A DNA stretch of 64,000 bases from an uncultured Clostridia bacterium (GTDB lineage Bacteria; Bacillota; Clostridia; TANB77; CAG-508): contig CAKPRQ010000004.1 in assembly GCA_934182605.1 (NCBI GenBank), positions 55,426 through 119,425 on the forward strand. The letters are read 5' to 3'. The notes under the pieces were generated by a model that made no database searches, was not told where the DNA came from, and saw only the letters and a list, made by a program, of their open reading frames with translations. The translations under genes were made by a program, and so were the position numbers. Shown piece after piece: positions 28,427-35,823 of this stretch. Each line of letters opens with the position of its first letter. The stretch's first letter is position 1.

Positions 28427-28524
28427 TTATAATTAAGTACGAAAATATGTAAGTTTCTAAAGAACTGGATATCTGTATTTATTTTTAACAAAAAATAAGG
28501 AAGGGAGTTTATAGTATAAATAAT

Positions 28525-28599
28525 GTAACAACTCAATAGTTAATTGACTAAAGCTTGCTATATAGCTAGCTTTTTGAAGATTAGAAACTGAGTAGTTAC
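28525..28599 (+). repeat. 75-nt folded hairpin element between relA and the MBL gene
   Basis: The outer arms GTAACAACTCA (28525-28535) and TGAGTAGTTAC (28589-28599) pair at 10 of 11 positions. Inside are a 4-bp hairpin (28537-28550) and a 9-bp hairpin with one mismatch (28550-28573). The length and branched shape recall a tRNA, but there is no TTCGA T-loop and no proper D or anticodon arm. It has no long T-tract. It may be a small palindromic repeat or a structured leader. Confidence 0.55.
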
Positions 28600-28627
28600 T
28601 AAATAATACTATATTGATAATTGAAAA

Positions 28628-29277
28628 ATGATTTTAAAGAGGATTGAAGTAGAAGTTGTGCCAGGCCATATAACTAATTGTTATATTGTGGCAGACGAAA
28701 CTAGTAAAGAAGCTATGATTATTGACCCACGGGAGTGAAGCTAAAAAAATCATAGATATGGTGAATATTTTGGATGTAAAAGTAAAATATATAGTATTAA
28801 CACATTGTCATGTAGATCATATAATGGCTGTACCAGAGATTAAGGAAAAATTACGGTGGAAAAGTATTAATAGGAAGAGTTGAAAGTGAGAATATAAAAT
28901 ATCCTGATGTTGTTTTATATTCAACTTTAAATATGCCTATAAAGAAAGTTGAAATTGATGCAAGATTAGATGATAAGGATGAAATTCATCTAGGTGATAT
29001 ATGTTTTAAAGTAATAACAACACCAGGACATACTTCTGGAGGTATTTGCCTATATTGTAAAGAATATAAATTGTTATTATCCGGAGATACTTTGTTTTGT
29101 GGAACTTGGGGAAGAACAGATTTGCCAACATCTAGTTTTGAAGACATAGTAGCTTCTATTGCAAATAAACTCATGATATTACCTGAAGACACTATTGTAT
29201 ATCCAGGACATGGAAAACCAACTATGATTAGCGAAGAGGAAAAAATATATTTAGATTTGAAACCTAAAAAGTGGTAA
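28628..29277 (+). CDS. MBL-fold metallo-hydrolase (glyoxalase II-like), needs +1 shifts at two CGG triplets
   Basis: Read from ATG 28628 with single-base skips at 28730 and 28854, the gene encodes a normal 215-residue MBL-fold protein. It begins MILKRIEVEVVPGHITNCYIV and continues with the metal motif THCHVDH (H-x-H-x-D-H, about residue 58), TTPGHTSGGICLY, LLSGDTLFCGTWGRTD and VYPGHGKPT. This is the YcbL/glyoxalase II-like branch often found next to hisS. In the literal frame it stops eight bases into the first CGG region (TGA at 28736). Both restored residues are glycines: IIDPG and EKLGG. The upstream 200 bases hold a hairpin element. Confidence 0.88.
28730..28732 (+). other. in-frame CGG at +1 frame change (MBL hydrolase, site 1)
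   Basis: CCA-C-GGG. Skipping C gives Pro-Gly of the conserved IIDPG motif. The literal frame hits TGA two codons later (28736-28738). Confidence 0.85.
28854..28856 (+). other. in-frame CGG at +1 frame change (MBL hydrolase, site 2)
   Basis: TTA-C-GGT, in the frame set by the first skip. Skipping C gives Leu-Gly-Gly and the frame that runs to 29277. Without it a TGA follows at 28881. Confidence 0.85.
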
Positions 29278-29328
29278 TTTATATTTAAAATAATAACTTA
29301 ATAAATTAAATAATAAGGAGTGTTTATA

Positions 29329-30546
29329 ATGATTCAAAAACCAAAAGGTACTAAGGACTTATTACCTATAGATACAGCAAAGTGGCAGTTTATAGAATAT
29401 ACAATTAAAAGTGTGTTAGAGAATTATGCTTTTAATGAAATAAGAGTACCTGTGTTTGAACATACAGAATTATTTTTAAGAGGTGTGGGAGAGACTACAG
29501 ATGTTGTTCAAAAGGAGATGTATACTTTTAAAGATAAAGGTGATAGAAGTATTACATTAAGACCGGAAGGAACTGCTGGAGTAGTAAGGGCTTATATAGA
29601 AAATGGCATGGCTAGTTTACCAGCCCCTATAAAATTATGGTATAATATAACTGCATATAGATATGAAAATGTTCAAAAAGGAAGGTTAAGAGAATTTCAC
29701 CAAATTGGTGCAGAATTAATTGGTACTAATAATTATATGGCAGATGCTGAGCTTATAACTATGGCGAATGAAATATTTAGAAGTTTAAATATAAAAAATA
29801 TTAAATTAGAAATAAATAGTATAGGCTGTCCAGTATGTAGAGCTAAGTATCAAGAAGCATTAAGGGGATATATTGGAAAAAATATAGATAAATATTGTTC
29901 TGATTGTAAAAGAAGATTAGAAAAAAATCCAATGCGCATATTAGATTGTAAAGTAGAATTTTGTAAAGGACAAAATCAAAATGCGCCTGTAATATTAGAT
30001 TATTTATGTGAAGAATGTAAAGAACATTTTGAAAAAGTACAAGAAATTCTTCGAGAATGTGATATTAAATATGAAATAAATCCTAAAATAGTTAGAGGGT
30101 TAGATTACTATACTAAAACTGTATTTGAATTTATAGATGAGGAAGAAGGATTAACAGTTTTAGCAGGTGGAAGATATGATGGATTAGTAAAAGAATTAGA
30201 AGGTCAAGATACACCAGCAGTAGGATTTGCATTAGGTATGGAAAGACTTTTAGAATTATTTGATAAGTATAATGAAAATATAGAAGTGAAAAAACCTGAA
30301 ATATTTGTTGCAACAATCGGAGAAGAAGCAAATAAATATGCCACAAGATTAGTGCAAAAATTAAGAGCAGAAGGTAAGTACGTTGTAAAAGATATAACAG
30401 GAAAAGGGCTTAATGCGCAATTCAAGTATGCAAATAAAATTAGAGCTAAATATGTAATTACTTTAGGTGATGACGAAATTAAAAATAAAGTTGCTAAGAT
30501 AAAGAATATGGAGACTGGTGAAGAAGAAGAATATGAAATAAAATAA
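29329..30546 (+). CDS. hisS: histidyl-tRNA synthetase
   Basis: 405 residues of a class II synthetase. It starts MIQKPKGTKDLLP, with motif 2 in TLRPEGTAGVVRAYIENG and YRYENVQKGRLREFHQIGAE. The histidine-specific motifs are RGLDYYTKTVFEF and AGGRYDGLV, followed by GFALGMERLL (motif 3). The C-terminal anticodon-binding domain has IFVATIGEEAN and AQFKYANKIRAKYVITLGDDE. It also has a cysteine cluster (GCPVCRAKY, YCSDCKRR, CEEC) in the insertion domain. The ATG at 29329 follows AAGGAG by 9 bases. No T-box leader was seen. It lies 51 bases after the MBL gene. Confidence 0.97.
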   Translation: MIQKPKGTKDLLPIDTAKWQFIEYTIKSVLENYAFNEIRVPVFEHTELFLRGVGETTDVVQKEMYTFKDKGDRSITLRPEGTAGVVRAYIENGMASLPAPIKLWYNITAYRYENVQKGRLREFHQIGAELIGTNNYMADAELITMANEIFRSLNIKNIKLEINSIGCPVCRAKYQEALRGYIGKNIDKYCSDCKRRLEKNPMRILDCKVEFCKGQNQNAPVILDYLCEECKEHFEKVQEILRECDIKYEINPKIVRGLDYYTKTVFEFIDEEEGLTVLAGGRYDGLVKELEGQDTPAVGFALGMERLLELFDKYNENIEVKKPEIFVATIGEEANKYATRLVQKLRAEGKYVVKDITGKGLNAQFKYANKIRAKYVITLGDDEIKNKVAKIKNMETGEEEEYEIK

Positions 30547-30578
30547 CGAACATTAAATGAATGGTAAAATTATTTTCT

Positions 30579-30626
30579 AAAAAAATATGAATTTTAAGAA
30601 ATTTTCTTAAAGTTCATATTTTTTTG
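30579..30626 (+). terminator. long terminator hairpin after hisS
   Basis: A near-perfect stem of about 20 bp (AAAAAATATGAA-T-TTTAAGA paired with TCTTAAA-G-TTCATATTTTTT) is followed by T residues. Confidence 0.85.
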
Positions 30627-30705
30627 TCGATTTTTTGAACTTTAAGGAACGTACCAAAAGTTCATAGCATAGTATATATTATAAAAAATAAAGGAGGATA
30701 ATTTC

Positions 30706-31056
30706 ATGAACAGAAATTGTAGAAGAAGATATTATAATTATTGTATGCAATTACCAGAAGAAGATATGGAAGATTCTTGTGATTGCGTAGATAATGATAT
30801 GTATATGGATACAGACGAATGTGAATGTGGATTTGAAGATGAAGATAATGGGCTTCCTTCATCACCTCAATTAGCACAAAGTTATGTGCCTTTCCAAATT
30901 ATGAATAGAACTTTTAGACCTTGTGTAGGTTTAAGGATGGGAACTATTTTCCCAGAGTTAGTTTCACCTTATGAACCTTGCCAATCAGTAGCTGAAAATG
31001 ATTTCATTAAAGCTAATAATGAAATAAAAGGAGGATGTAACGATGAACGAATGTAA
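30706..31056 (+). CDS. cotJA: spore coat-associated protein CotJA
   Basis: The 116-residue protein's C-terminal half has the CotJA signature: LAQSYVPFQIMNRTFRPCVGLRMGTIFPEL followed by PYEPCQ. The N-terminal 55 residues are lineage-specific, acidic and cysteine-rich (DSCDCVD, DECECGFEDED), and could be cross-linked or bind metal. CotJA is made in the mother cell and joins the spore coat with CotJB and CotJC. An AAAGGAGG site lies upstream. The gene overlaps cotJB by 14 bases. Confidence 0.93.
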   Translation: MNRNCRRRYYNYCMQLPEEDMEDSCDCVDNDMYMDTDECECGFEDEDNGLPSSPQLAQSYVPFQIMNRTFRPCVGLRMGTIFPELVSPYEPCQSVAENDFIKANNEIKGGCNDERM

Positions 31057-31327
31057 AGAATGTGAATGCCAAAATAACAGAGAGACAAGAGAAAGTTTAA
31101 CTAGAAAGATAATGGAATATAAATTTGCCATTATAGATATTAGTTTATATTTAAATGCTCATCCAAATGATAATAGAGCATTATGTTTACACAATGAATA
31201 TACTAGAAAATTTAAAGAATTAACAGATAGATATCAAAAGGTTTATGGACCATTAACCATAGAATATCCATGTAATAAGTGGAGATGGTTAGAGATGCCA
31301 TGGCCTTGGGAAAAGGGGGCATATTAG
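31043..31327 (+). CDS. cotJB: spore coat protein CotJB
   Basis: 94 residues. CotJB signatures are IMEYKFAIIDISLYLNAHP, the middle KFKELTDRYQKVYGPLTI, and the C-terminal WRWLEMPWPWE. These match the usual helical CotJB that bridges CotJA and CotJC. It starts within the end of cotJA, and its AAAGGAGG site lies inside that gene. It is 1 base before cotJC in the same operon. Confidence 0.95.
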   Translation: MNECKECECQNNRETRESLTRKIMEYKFAIIDISLYLNAHPNDNRALCLHNEYTRKFKELTDRYQKVYGPLTIEYPCNKWRWLEMPWPWEKGAY

Positions 31328-31328
31328 T

Positions 31329-31526
31329 ATGTGGAATTATTATAAACAATTAGAGTATCCGGTTAAAATAAAGTGTCCTAATCCTCGTCTTGCAAAATAT
31401 ATAATTTCTCAATACGGCGGACCTGATGGCGAATTGGCAGCATCTTTAAGATATTTATCTCAAAGATTTGGCATGCCGGACCAAAAATCTAAAGCAATTT
31501 TAAATGATATCGGAACTGAAGAATGA
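31329..31526 (+). pseudogene. cotJC: cotJC 5' fragment, cut by the mobile element
   Basis: 65 residues matching the start of CotJC, a manganese-catalase-like coat protein of about 190 residues: MWNYYKQLEYPVKIKCPNP, AKYIISQYGGPDGELAASLRYLSQRF, then LLNDIGTEE-type ILNDIGTEE. In relatives this is followed at once by F/L-A-H-x-E, the metal-binding part. Here TGA follows GTEE and non-homologous DNA begins. The rest of cotJC is not in the window. The break fits site-specific integration at GGAACTGAAGAA inside cotJC. If the element can excise, the gene could be rejoined, as for sigK with skin. Confidence 0.9.
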
Positions 31527-31556
31527 GCTCCAAAATGTTATCATTTAGTCTGTTTA

Positions 31557-31586
31557 TTGTTGTCAAATATCAACTATTGACAACAA
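31557..31586. repeat. inverted repeat at the left end of the element
   Basis: A perfect 10-bp palindromic pair TTGTTGTCAA/TTGACAACAA with a 10-base centre lies 30 bases inside the insertion point. It may be a binding site for a recombination or regulatory protein. Confidence 0.6.
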
Positions 31587-31722
31587 AATGGAGCATATTC
31601 GTTTGAACCATTTTGTTATCAAGCATTTAAAAGCTCATTTTAAGTATTAAAAAATTTTAAAACGATAAAAAAGTTACCAAAAAAATAAAAAATGCCTTAA
31701 AATTGATTTTAGAAAAGCAGGT

Positions 31723-31758
31723 AAAAGATTGTGTGAAAATTATACAATCTTTTCTTTT
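31723..31758 (+). terminator. leader terminator (attenuator-like) before the first element gene
   Basis: A perfect 10-bp stem AAAAGATTGT/ACAATCTTTT with a T-rich tail (CTTTTTTTGG) ends immediately before the GGAGGTGAGG ribosome binding site of the gene at 31778. The 31,527-31,777 gap otherwise holds only the inverted repeat above. Confidence 0.7.
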
Positions 31759-31777
31759 TTTGGAGGTGAGGTAAAAT

Positions 31778-32566
31778 TTGAGTGAAGAAAACAAAATAGG
31801 ATATTATGCGGTTATACCATCTACTATTCTATTTAATAATGATTTAAAGCCAAATGAAAAGTTATTATATGCAGTAATAACAGTTTTATCAAATAAAGAA
31901 GGTTATTGTTATGCTTCTAATGCTTATTTAGGAAAGTTATTTAATGTTATACCACATACTGTTTCTATATGGGTTTCTAATCTTAAAAATAAAGGCTTCC
32001 TATATGTAGATATAATAACTGATGAAAAAGGCGAAGTAATACAAAGAAGGATATATCCAAATGATACACCCTATGTCATAAATAAAACAGGGGGTATGTT
32101 TCAAAAAGGACAGTATAATATTATAAGTAATAATAAGATAGATAGATTCTTTAATTATATTATAAATAATAAAGAGGAATTTCCAGCAGAATTTTCAAAA
32201 GTAGATTTTGATGAAATATATGAACTACTAAAGAAATATGAAATGTTATATACTAAAGATTCTTTGCAATATATAACTGGAGATAACCTAGAAAGAATAA
32301 AAGTTATAGATTATGCAATAGCTTTAATTGTTAGAGATAAATTACAATACCTAACATATAAAGTTAGTAGAGATAAACTACTAAAAATATATAATGATTG
32401 TAAACTCAAAGAAGATGAATACAAAGATTTGAATAATCCAATTGAGAGCTTTATAAATTATTATTATAAAAGTGTTACAAATGAATTAACGAAGGACAAA
32501 CAAAGTCCTTCGTTTTTTGTACCTAAAAAAGATGAAATTGAAGATATAGGAGGATACGATATATGA
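31778..32566 (+). CDS. helix-turn-helix replication-initiator-like protein
   Basis: 262 residues starting at TTG (site GGAGGTGAGG). The N-terminal about 85 residues form a winged-helix domain: YYAVIPSTILFNNDLKPNEKLLYAVITVLSNKEGYCYASNAYLGKLF, then HTVSIWVSNLKNKGFLYV. This domain is shared by plasmid RepA-type initiators and HTH proteins at the left end of clostridial ICEs. The C-terminal half is helical and not recognised. It may start rolling-circle-independent replication of the excised element or regulate it. An intrinsic terminator lies inside its 3' end at 32488-32518. It overlaps the next gene by 4 bases. Confidence 0.72.
   Translation: MSEENKIGYYAVIPSTILFNNDLKPNEKLLYAVITVLSNKEGYCYASNAYLGKLFNVIPHTVSIWVSNLKNKGFLYVDIITDEKGEVIQRRIYPNDTPYVINKTGGMFQKGQYNIISNNKIDRFFNYIINNKEEFPAEFSKVDFDEIYELLKKYEMLYTKDSLQYITGDNLERIKVIDYAIALIVRDKLQYLTYKVSRDKLLKIYNDCKLKEDEYKDLNNPIESFINYYYKSVTNELTKDKQSPSFFVPKKDEIEDIGGYDI
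32488..32518 (+). terminator. intrinsic terminator inside the coding sequence
   Basis: A perfect 10-bp stem AACGAAGGAC/GTCCTTCGTT with a 7-base loop and a T6 tract lies within codons for TKDKQSPSFFV, about 50 bases before the stop of the HTH gene. It would limit transcription into the rest of the element operon. Confidence 0.75.
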
Positions 32567-33078
32567 TAAATATATTTGAAAAATACAATAAATTAACTGA
32601 TGAAGAAAGAAAAGACATTGAAGATTTGTATATAGTTCATCAGTTATATAAACAGTTAGAAAATTCTGATGAAGTTGATTTGACAAAATTAGAATATAAA
32701 ATACTATTTAACAAAGTAAAAGAATGTTTTGATGTAAGTAATATTGATGTTAGAGAAATTATAAAGAGAATAATTGAAATATTGAAATGTGTAGATAAAA
32801 CAATTAGTGATATTGATGATTTAGAACTTGAAGAATTAGTTGATTTAATATCTAATAAGGATTCAGACTTTAAAACTATTGAACATAAAAAAGACATTCT
32901 ATTTGCAATAACAACAGCTAGATTCTATTGTTTATTATTAAAATATGAAGGTCAGTATATGCTTGTGTGTGAGAAAAATGATGGTACTCAATATCAAAGA
33001 AGATTTAAAAATAAAGATGATTTAGGATTTTATATTTCAAGAAAGTTTTTACAAGAGCATGGAGAAATATTTATATAA
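32563..33078 (+). CDS. unknown element protein, 171 aa
   Basis: Not recognised. It is acidic and mostly helical for about 120 residues (EDLYIVHQLYKQLENSDEVDL, REIIKRIIEILKCVDKTI). A beta-rich end, CLLLKYEGQYMLVCEKNDGTQYQRRFKNKDD, could be a small nucleic-acid or protein-binding fold. It is coupled to both neighbours (4-base overlap upstream, 20-base overlap downstream), so it belongs to the left-end operon of the element. There is no membrane segment or signal peptide. Confidence 0.6.
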   Translation: MINIFEKYNKLTDEERKDIEDLYIVHQLYKQLENSDEVDLTKLEYKILFNKVKECFDVSNIDVREIIKRIIEILKCVDKTISDIDDLELEELVDLISNKDSDFKTIEHKKDILFAITTARFYCLLLKYEGQYMLVCEKNDGTQYQRRFKNKDDLGFYISRKFLQEHGEIFI

Positions 33079-33499
33079 TTCAGGAATAAAGAAAATTGAG
33101 TATTATTTAAAAAGGTATAACCTATTAGACTTGAAAATAAGCAAATTAAGTGAATTTACTGATGAATATAACTATAAACAAACTTATAATAAATGGCTTA
33201 AAAATAAATGTAGTAGTTTAGAAGAAGATGTTATTAGAAACATTGAAATAGAACAAAGAATTTATAAGATTAGAAAATGGCAGAATTTAATAACTGCAAT
33301 ATTAGAACATTATAAAGCAAAGGATAAAGAAAAGTATAAATTTATTTGTTTAAAATACTTTAAGAAACTAACACCTATAAAAATTCAAGAAAGAATGAGT
33401 TTAACAGAAGAAGAACAAGATAGTTTGAAATTTGAAATTTTAAATTATATTTTTGCTGTTGCAATAAAGAAAAATATGCTAAAGGAGGTGGAGGTTTAG
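33059..33499 (+). CDS. sigma-like/ArpU-type HTH protein, tentative
   Basis: 146 basic, helical residues. The C-terminal part ILEHYKAKDKEKYKFICLKYFKKLTPIKIQERMSLTEEEQDSLKFEILNYIFAVAI has the spacing of phage late-gene activators of the ArpU/RinA group, with a region-4-like helix-turn-helix (KYFKKLTPIKIQERMSLTEEE). The match is by pattern only. If correct it would activate transcription of the element. It overlaps the previous gene by 20 bases. Downstream is a sortase gene after AAAGGAGGTGGAGG. Confidence 0.45.
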   Translation: MEKYLYNSGIKKIEYYLKRYNLLDLKISKLSEFTDEYNYKQTYNKWLKNKCSSLEEDVIRNIEIEQRIYKIRKWQNLITAILEHYKAKDKEKYKFICLKYFKKLTPIKIQERMSLTEEEQDSLKFEILNYIFAVAIKKNMLKEVEV

Positions 33500-33507
33500 T
33501 CTTTGGT

Positions 33508-34236
33508 ATGAGTAGATTAAAAAATTTATTGATTATAATAACCATATTAGTTTGTATTGTCAGTTTAATAATAGTAGGTTATATATTTATAAAAGACTAT
33601 TTAGAATATAATTCAAACAACGAAGATATAGATGATTTAATTGATGAAGTATTTATAGAAGATTCTAACAAAAATGAAAATAATATTGATTGGGATTATT
33701 TAAAATCTATAAATGAAGATATTATTGGGTGGATAGAAATAGAAAATACAGAAATTAATTATCCTATACTTAAAGATCGTGATAGTCTATATTATTTAAA
33801 ACATAATTATTCAAAAAAGTATAACAGTAATGGATCTATCTTTACACTAGATATAAATCCATTTGAAGATTGTGAAACTTTACTATATGGGCACAATATG
33901 AAAAATGGAACAATGTTTTCAATACTTGGGAAATATCTTGATAAAGATTTTTTACTTTCACATCAAAAAATTAAAATATATACACCAAATAAAAATTATG
34001 AAGGTGTTATATTTAGTGCTTATTCAATAGGAATAGGAACAGAAAAAAGTAATATATCAAATTTAGGTTTTGATGAGAAAATAGAATACTATAAAAAAAC
34101 AAGTTCAATAAAGGTAGATAATGTTAAATTTACAAATAAAATAGTAAAATTATCAACTTGTTCATATATAAATAGTAGAACAAGACCAACCAACCAAAGA
34201 TATTATATTATTGCAACACTTTATGAGATAAATTAA
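33508..34236 (+). CDS. class B sortase
   Basis: 242 residues with an N-terminal membrane anchor (about 8-30). The sortase core has IIGWIEIENTEINYPILKDRDSLYYLKHNY, the catalytic histidine in TLLYGHNMKNGTMF, the catalytic cysteine in VKLSTCSY and the arginine in NSRTRPTNQRYY. The W-I-x-I and H-N-M pattern is class B. It attaches surface proteins to cell-wall peptide, and the probable substrate is the CnaB adhesin encoded 1.6 kb downstream. The ATG at 33508 is some 18 bases from the AGGAGG, so initiation may be inefficient or start elsewhere. Confidence 0.92.
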   Translation: MSRLKNLLIIITILVCIVSLIIVGYIFIKDYLEYNSNNEDIDDLIDEVFIEDSNKNENNIDWDYLKSINEDIIGWIEIENTEINYPILKDRDSLYYLKHNYSKKYNSNGSIFTLDINPFEDCETLLYGHNMKNGTMFSILGKYLDKDFLLSHQKIKIYTPNKNYEGVIFSAYSIGIGTEKSNISNLGFDEKIEYYKKTSSIKVDNVKFTNKIVKLSTCSYINSRTRPTNQRYYIIATLYEIN

Positions 34237-34261
34237 CAAAGGAAGGTGATGTGTAATAGTA

Positions 34262-34450
34262 ATGCTAAAGAAAATATTAAATAAAATACAAAAGTTTGAA
34301 AGTCAAAAACAAATAAAAGTAAATAAAATATTAGAGATTAAAAATGAAATTAATGATATAGATTCTAAATTAAAAAAATTATACACATTTAAGAAAGAAT
34401 ATGAAAAATTAGAAAATGATTCGGTAGAATACTTAAATAGTTTGAAGTGA
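34262..34450 (+). CDS. small coiled-coil protein, 62 aa
   Basis: Not recognised. Lysine-rich and wholly helical (KKILNKIQKFESQKQIKVNKILEIKNEINDIDSKLKKLY), it looks like a short coiled coil. It has a GGAAGGTGATG site and lies between the sortase and a membrane-anchored protein gene with near-contiguous spacing, so it is likely translated. Function unknown. Confidence 0.5.
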   Translation: MLKKILNKIQKFESQKQIKVNKILEIKNEINDIDSKLKKLYTFKKEYEKLENDSVEYLNSLK

Positions 34451-34458
34451 GGTGTTTT

Positions 34459-35001
34459 ATGACCGAGAAGGAACAAGAAATTTTAGATTTATATTTAAAA
34501 GATTTGCAAAAGAAAAGACTAATAATAGCACTTATTATAATTTGTGTAATTATAATTGGTGGTGCATCTGCTAAAAAGTATTTAACACAAAATAATGTAG
34601 ATGTTGTATCAGATGAGAATATTACACAAGAAAATGTAGTAAATGATAGTAACAATACTAAAGCTGAAAATGAAACTCAAAAAACAGAAGAAAAGAAAGA
34701 AGAAACAAAAGATGAAACTACTACTAAAAAAGAAGAAAGCACAGAAATTCAAAAAATGGAAGTAAAGGAAGAAACTCCAAAACAGGAAAGTAAATCTTCT
34801 AATAAACAACCAGAAACAAAAACTGAACAAATATCTTCAAAACCAGCCAATAAAGATTTCTTATTTACTGATGGTTATACAATGGAAAATGTAACACAAG
34901 CAGCACAAGATTATTTAAAATCAAGTGGTCATGCTGGAGAATGTATACCTATAAAAGACAATGAAGGTATCTATCTAGGAATGAGAGTAACTTTTTATTA
35001 A
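34459..35001 (+). CDS. membrane-anchored secreted protein with disordered linker
   Basis: About 180 residues: a cytoplasmic start MTEKEQEILDLYLKDLQKKR, one membrane helix (about 22-40, LIIALIIICVIIIGGASA), and a 90-residue Glu/Lys/Thr/Ser-rich disordered linker. The C-terminal globular piece is FTDGYTMENVTQAAQDYLKSSGHAGECIPIKDNEGIYLGMRVTFY. The linker would carry the C-terminal domain across the wall. The ATG at 34459 is 6 bases after GTGAGGTG. It is part of the surface-protein cluster around the sortase. The C-terminal domain is not assigned to a family. Confidence 0.65.
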   Translation: MTEKEQEILDLYLKDLQKKRLIIALIIICVIIIGGASAKKYLTQNNVDVVSDENITQENVVNDSNNTKAENETQKTEEKKEETKDETTTKKEESTEIQKMEVKEETPKQESKSSNKQPETKTEQISSKPANKDFLFTDGYTMENVTQAAQDYLKSSGHAGECIPIKDNEGIYLGMRVTFY

Positions 35002-35017
35002 AATTTGTAAAAAAGGG

Positions 35018-35046
35018 CTGACAAATAAAAAAGAACACGTTATTCT
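35018..35046 (+). promoter_or_regulatory. element promoter, copy 1 (shared upstream block)
   Basis: CTGACA (35018-35023), a 17-base spacer and TATTCT (35041-35046), preceded by AAAAAAGGG. The same block (AAAAAAGGG, CTGACAAATA, ACGT-TAT) recurs at 58,643-58,681. Confidence 0.6.
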
Positions 35047-35067
35047 TAAATAAAGAGGTGGTCTTTT

Positions 35068-35745
35068 ATGAAGAAGAAAATTATAATAATATCAATAATA
35101 AGTGTTTTGTTAGTTATAATTGGTGCTATAAGTTATTGTGTAATTAAAAATAAAATACCTAATATACAAGTTAGTGAAGATTCTATATTAGAAAATGATT
35201 TATCAAGTATAGAAATTGATAATTATGAAGAAAATACAGAAAATCTTATTATAGAAGAAGAACAAAATTTAGATGAAAGTAATATAGAAGTAGAAGAACA
35301 ACAACCAGAAACTTCTATACAACAACAAACTACACAACAAGTTAAATCATCTTCTAAAACAACAAATAAAGTTGAAATCAAAAAAGCAGAAACTAAAAGT
35401 GAAGTAGTTAAAGAAACATCAACTACTAAAGACGAAACACTTACCAAAGTAGATATACCTTCAACAATAGCAGTAGAACCAAAACAAGAAACCAAAGTAG
35501 TGAAAGCCCCAACAAGATGTACCAATAACAATAATCACGGTATGGATGTTGGAAATTCAGAAAAATGGTTTTCTAGTAAAAATGATGCAATTGCATATTA
35601 CAATAGTCAAGTAAGCTACTGGGGAAATTTATGGGAAACAGAAAAAATTGATGATGCAACATATTATAGCAAATGCGCGTCAGGATATGAGGTGTGGAGT
35701 TGCATGTATTGTTCAAAATGGACTATAAATTTCTATTATAGATAA
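35068..35745 (+). CDS. membrane-anchored, Cys-rich secreted protein
   Basis: 225 residues with an N-terminal anchor (about 3-27), a 110-residue acidic then Lys/Thr-rich disordered linker, and a C-terminal about 75-residue domain with four cysteines. These are in RCTNNNNHGMDVG, YYSKCASGYEVWSCMYCSKWTINFYY. The W/Y-rich small domain resembles a domain often placed at the end of clostridial surface proteins, but no name can be given. It has its own promoter and an AGAGGTGG site. It is located just before the CnaB adhesin. Confidence 0.65.
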   Translation: MKKKIIIISIISVLLVIIGAISYCVIKNKIPNIQVSEDSILENDLSSIEIDNYEENTENLIIEEEQNLDESNIEVEEQQPETSIQQQTTQQVKSSSKTTNKVEIKKAETKSEVVKETSTTKDETLTKVDIPSTIAVEPKQETKVVKAPTRCTNNNNHGMDVGNSEKWFSSKNDAIAYYNSQVSYWGNLWETEKIDDATYYSKCASGYEVWSCMYCSKWTINFYYR

Positions 35746-35823
35746 AAATATAAATAAAATTTCTTTAAGGTCAAGATGTAAAAGTCTTGGCTTTTTATTT
35801 TGAAAAAAGGAGAATGATGAAAA

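Noticed and set aside
28525..28599. tRNA gene
   Set aside because: No T-loop TTCGA, no D-arm, and no 5-bp/7-nt anticodon arm.
28427..29328. T-box leader controlling hisS
   Set aside because: No AGGGTGG-type T-box sequence or antiterminator was seen upstream of hisS.
35223..35531. Long minus-strand ORFs opposite the disordered linkers and surface genes
   Set aside because: They are mirror frames of AT-rich, repetitive coding sequence, without ribosome binding sites or recognisable domains.
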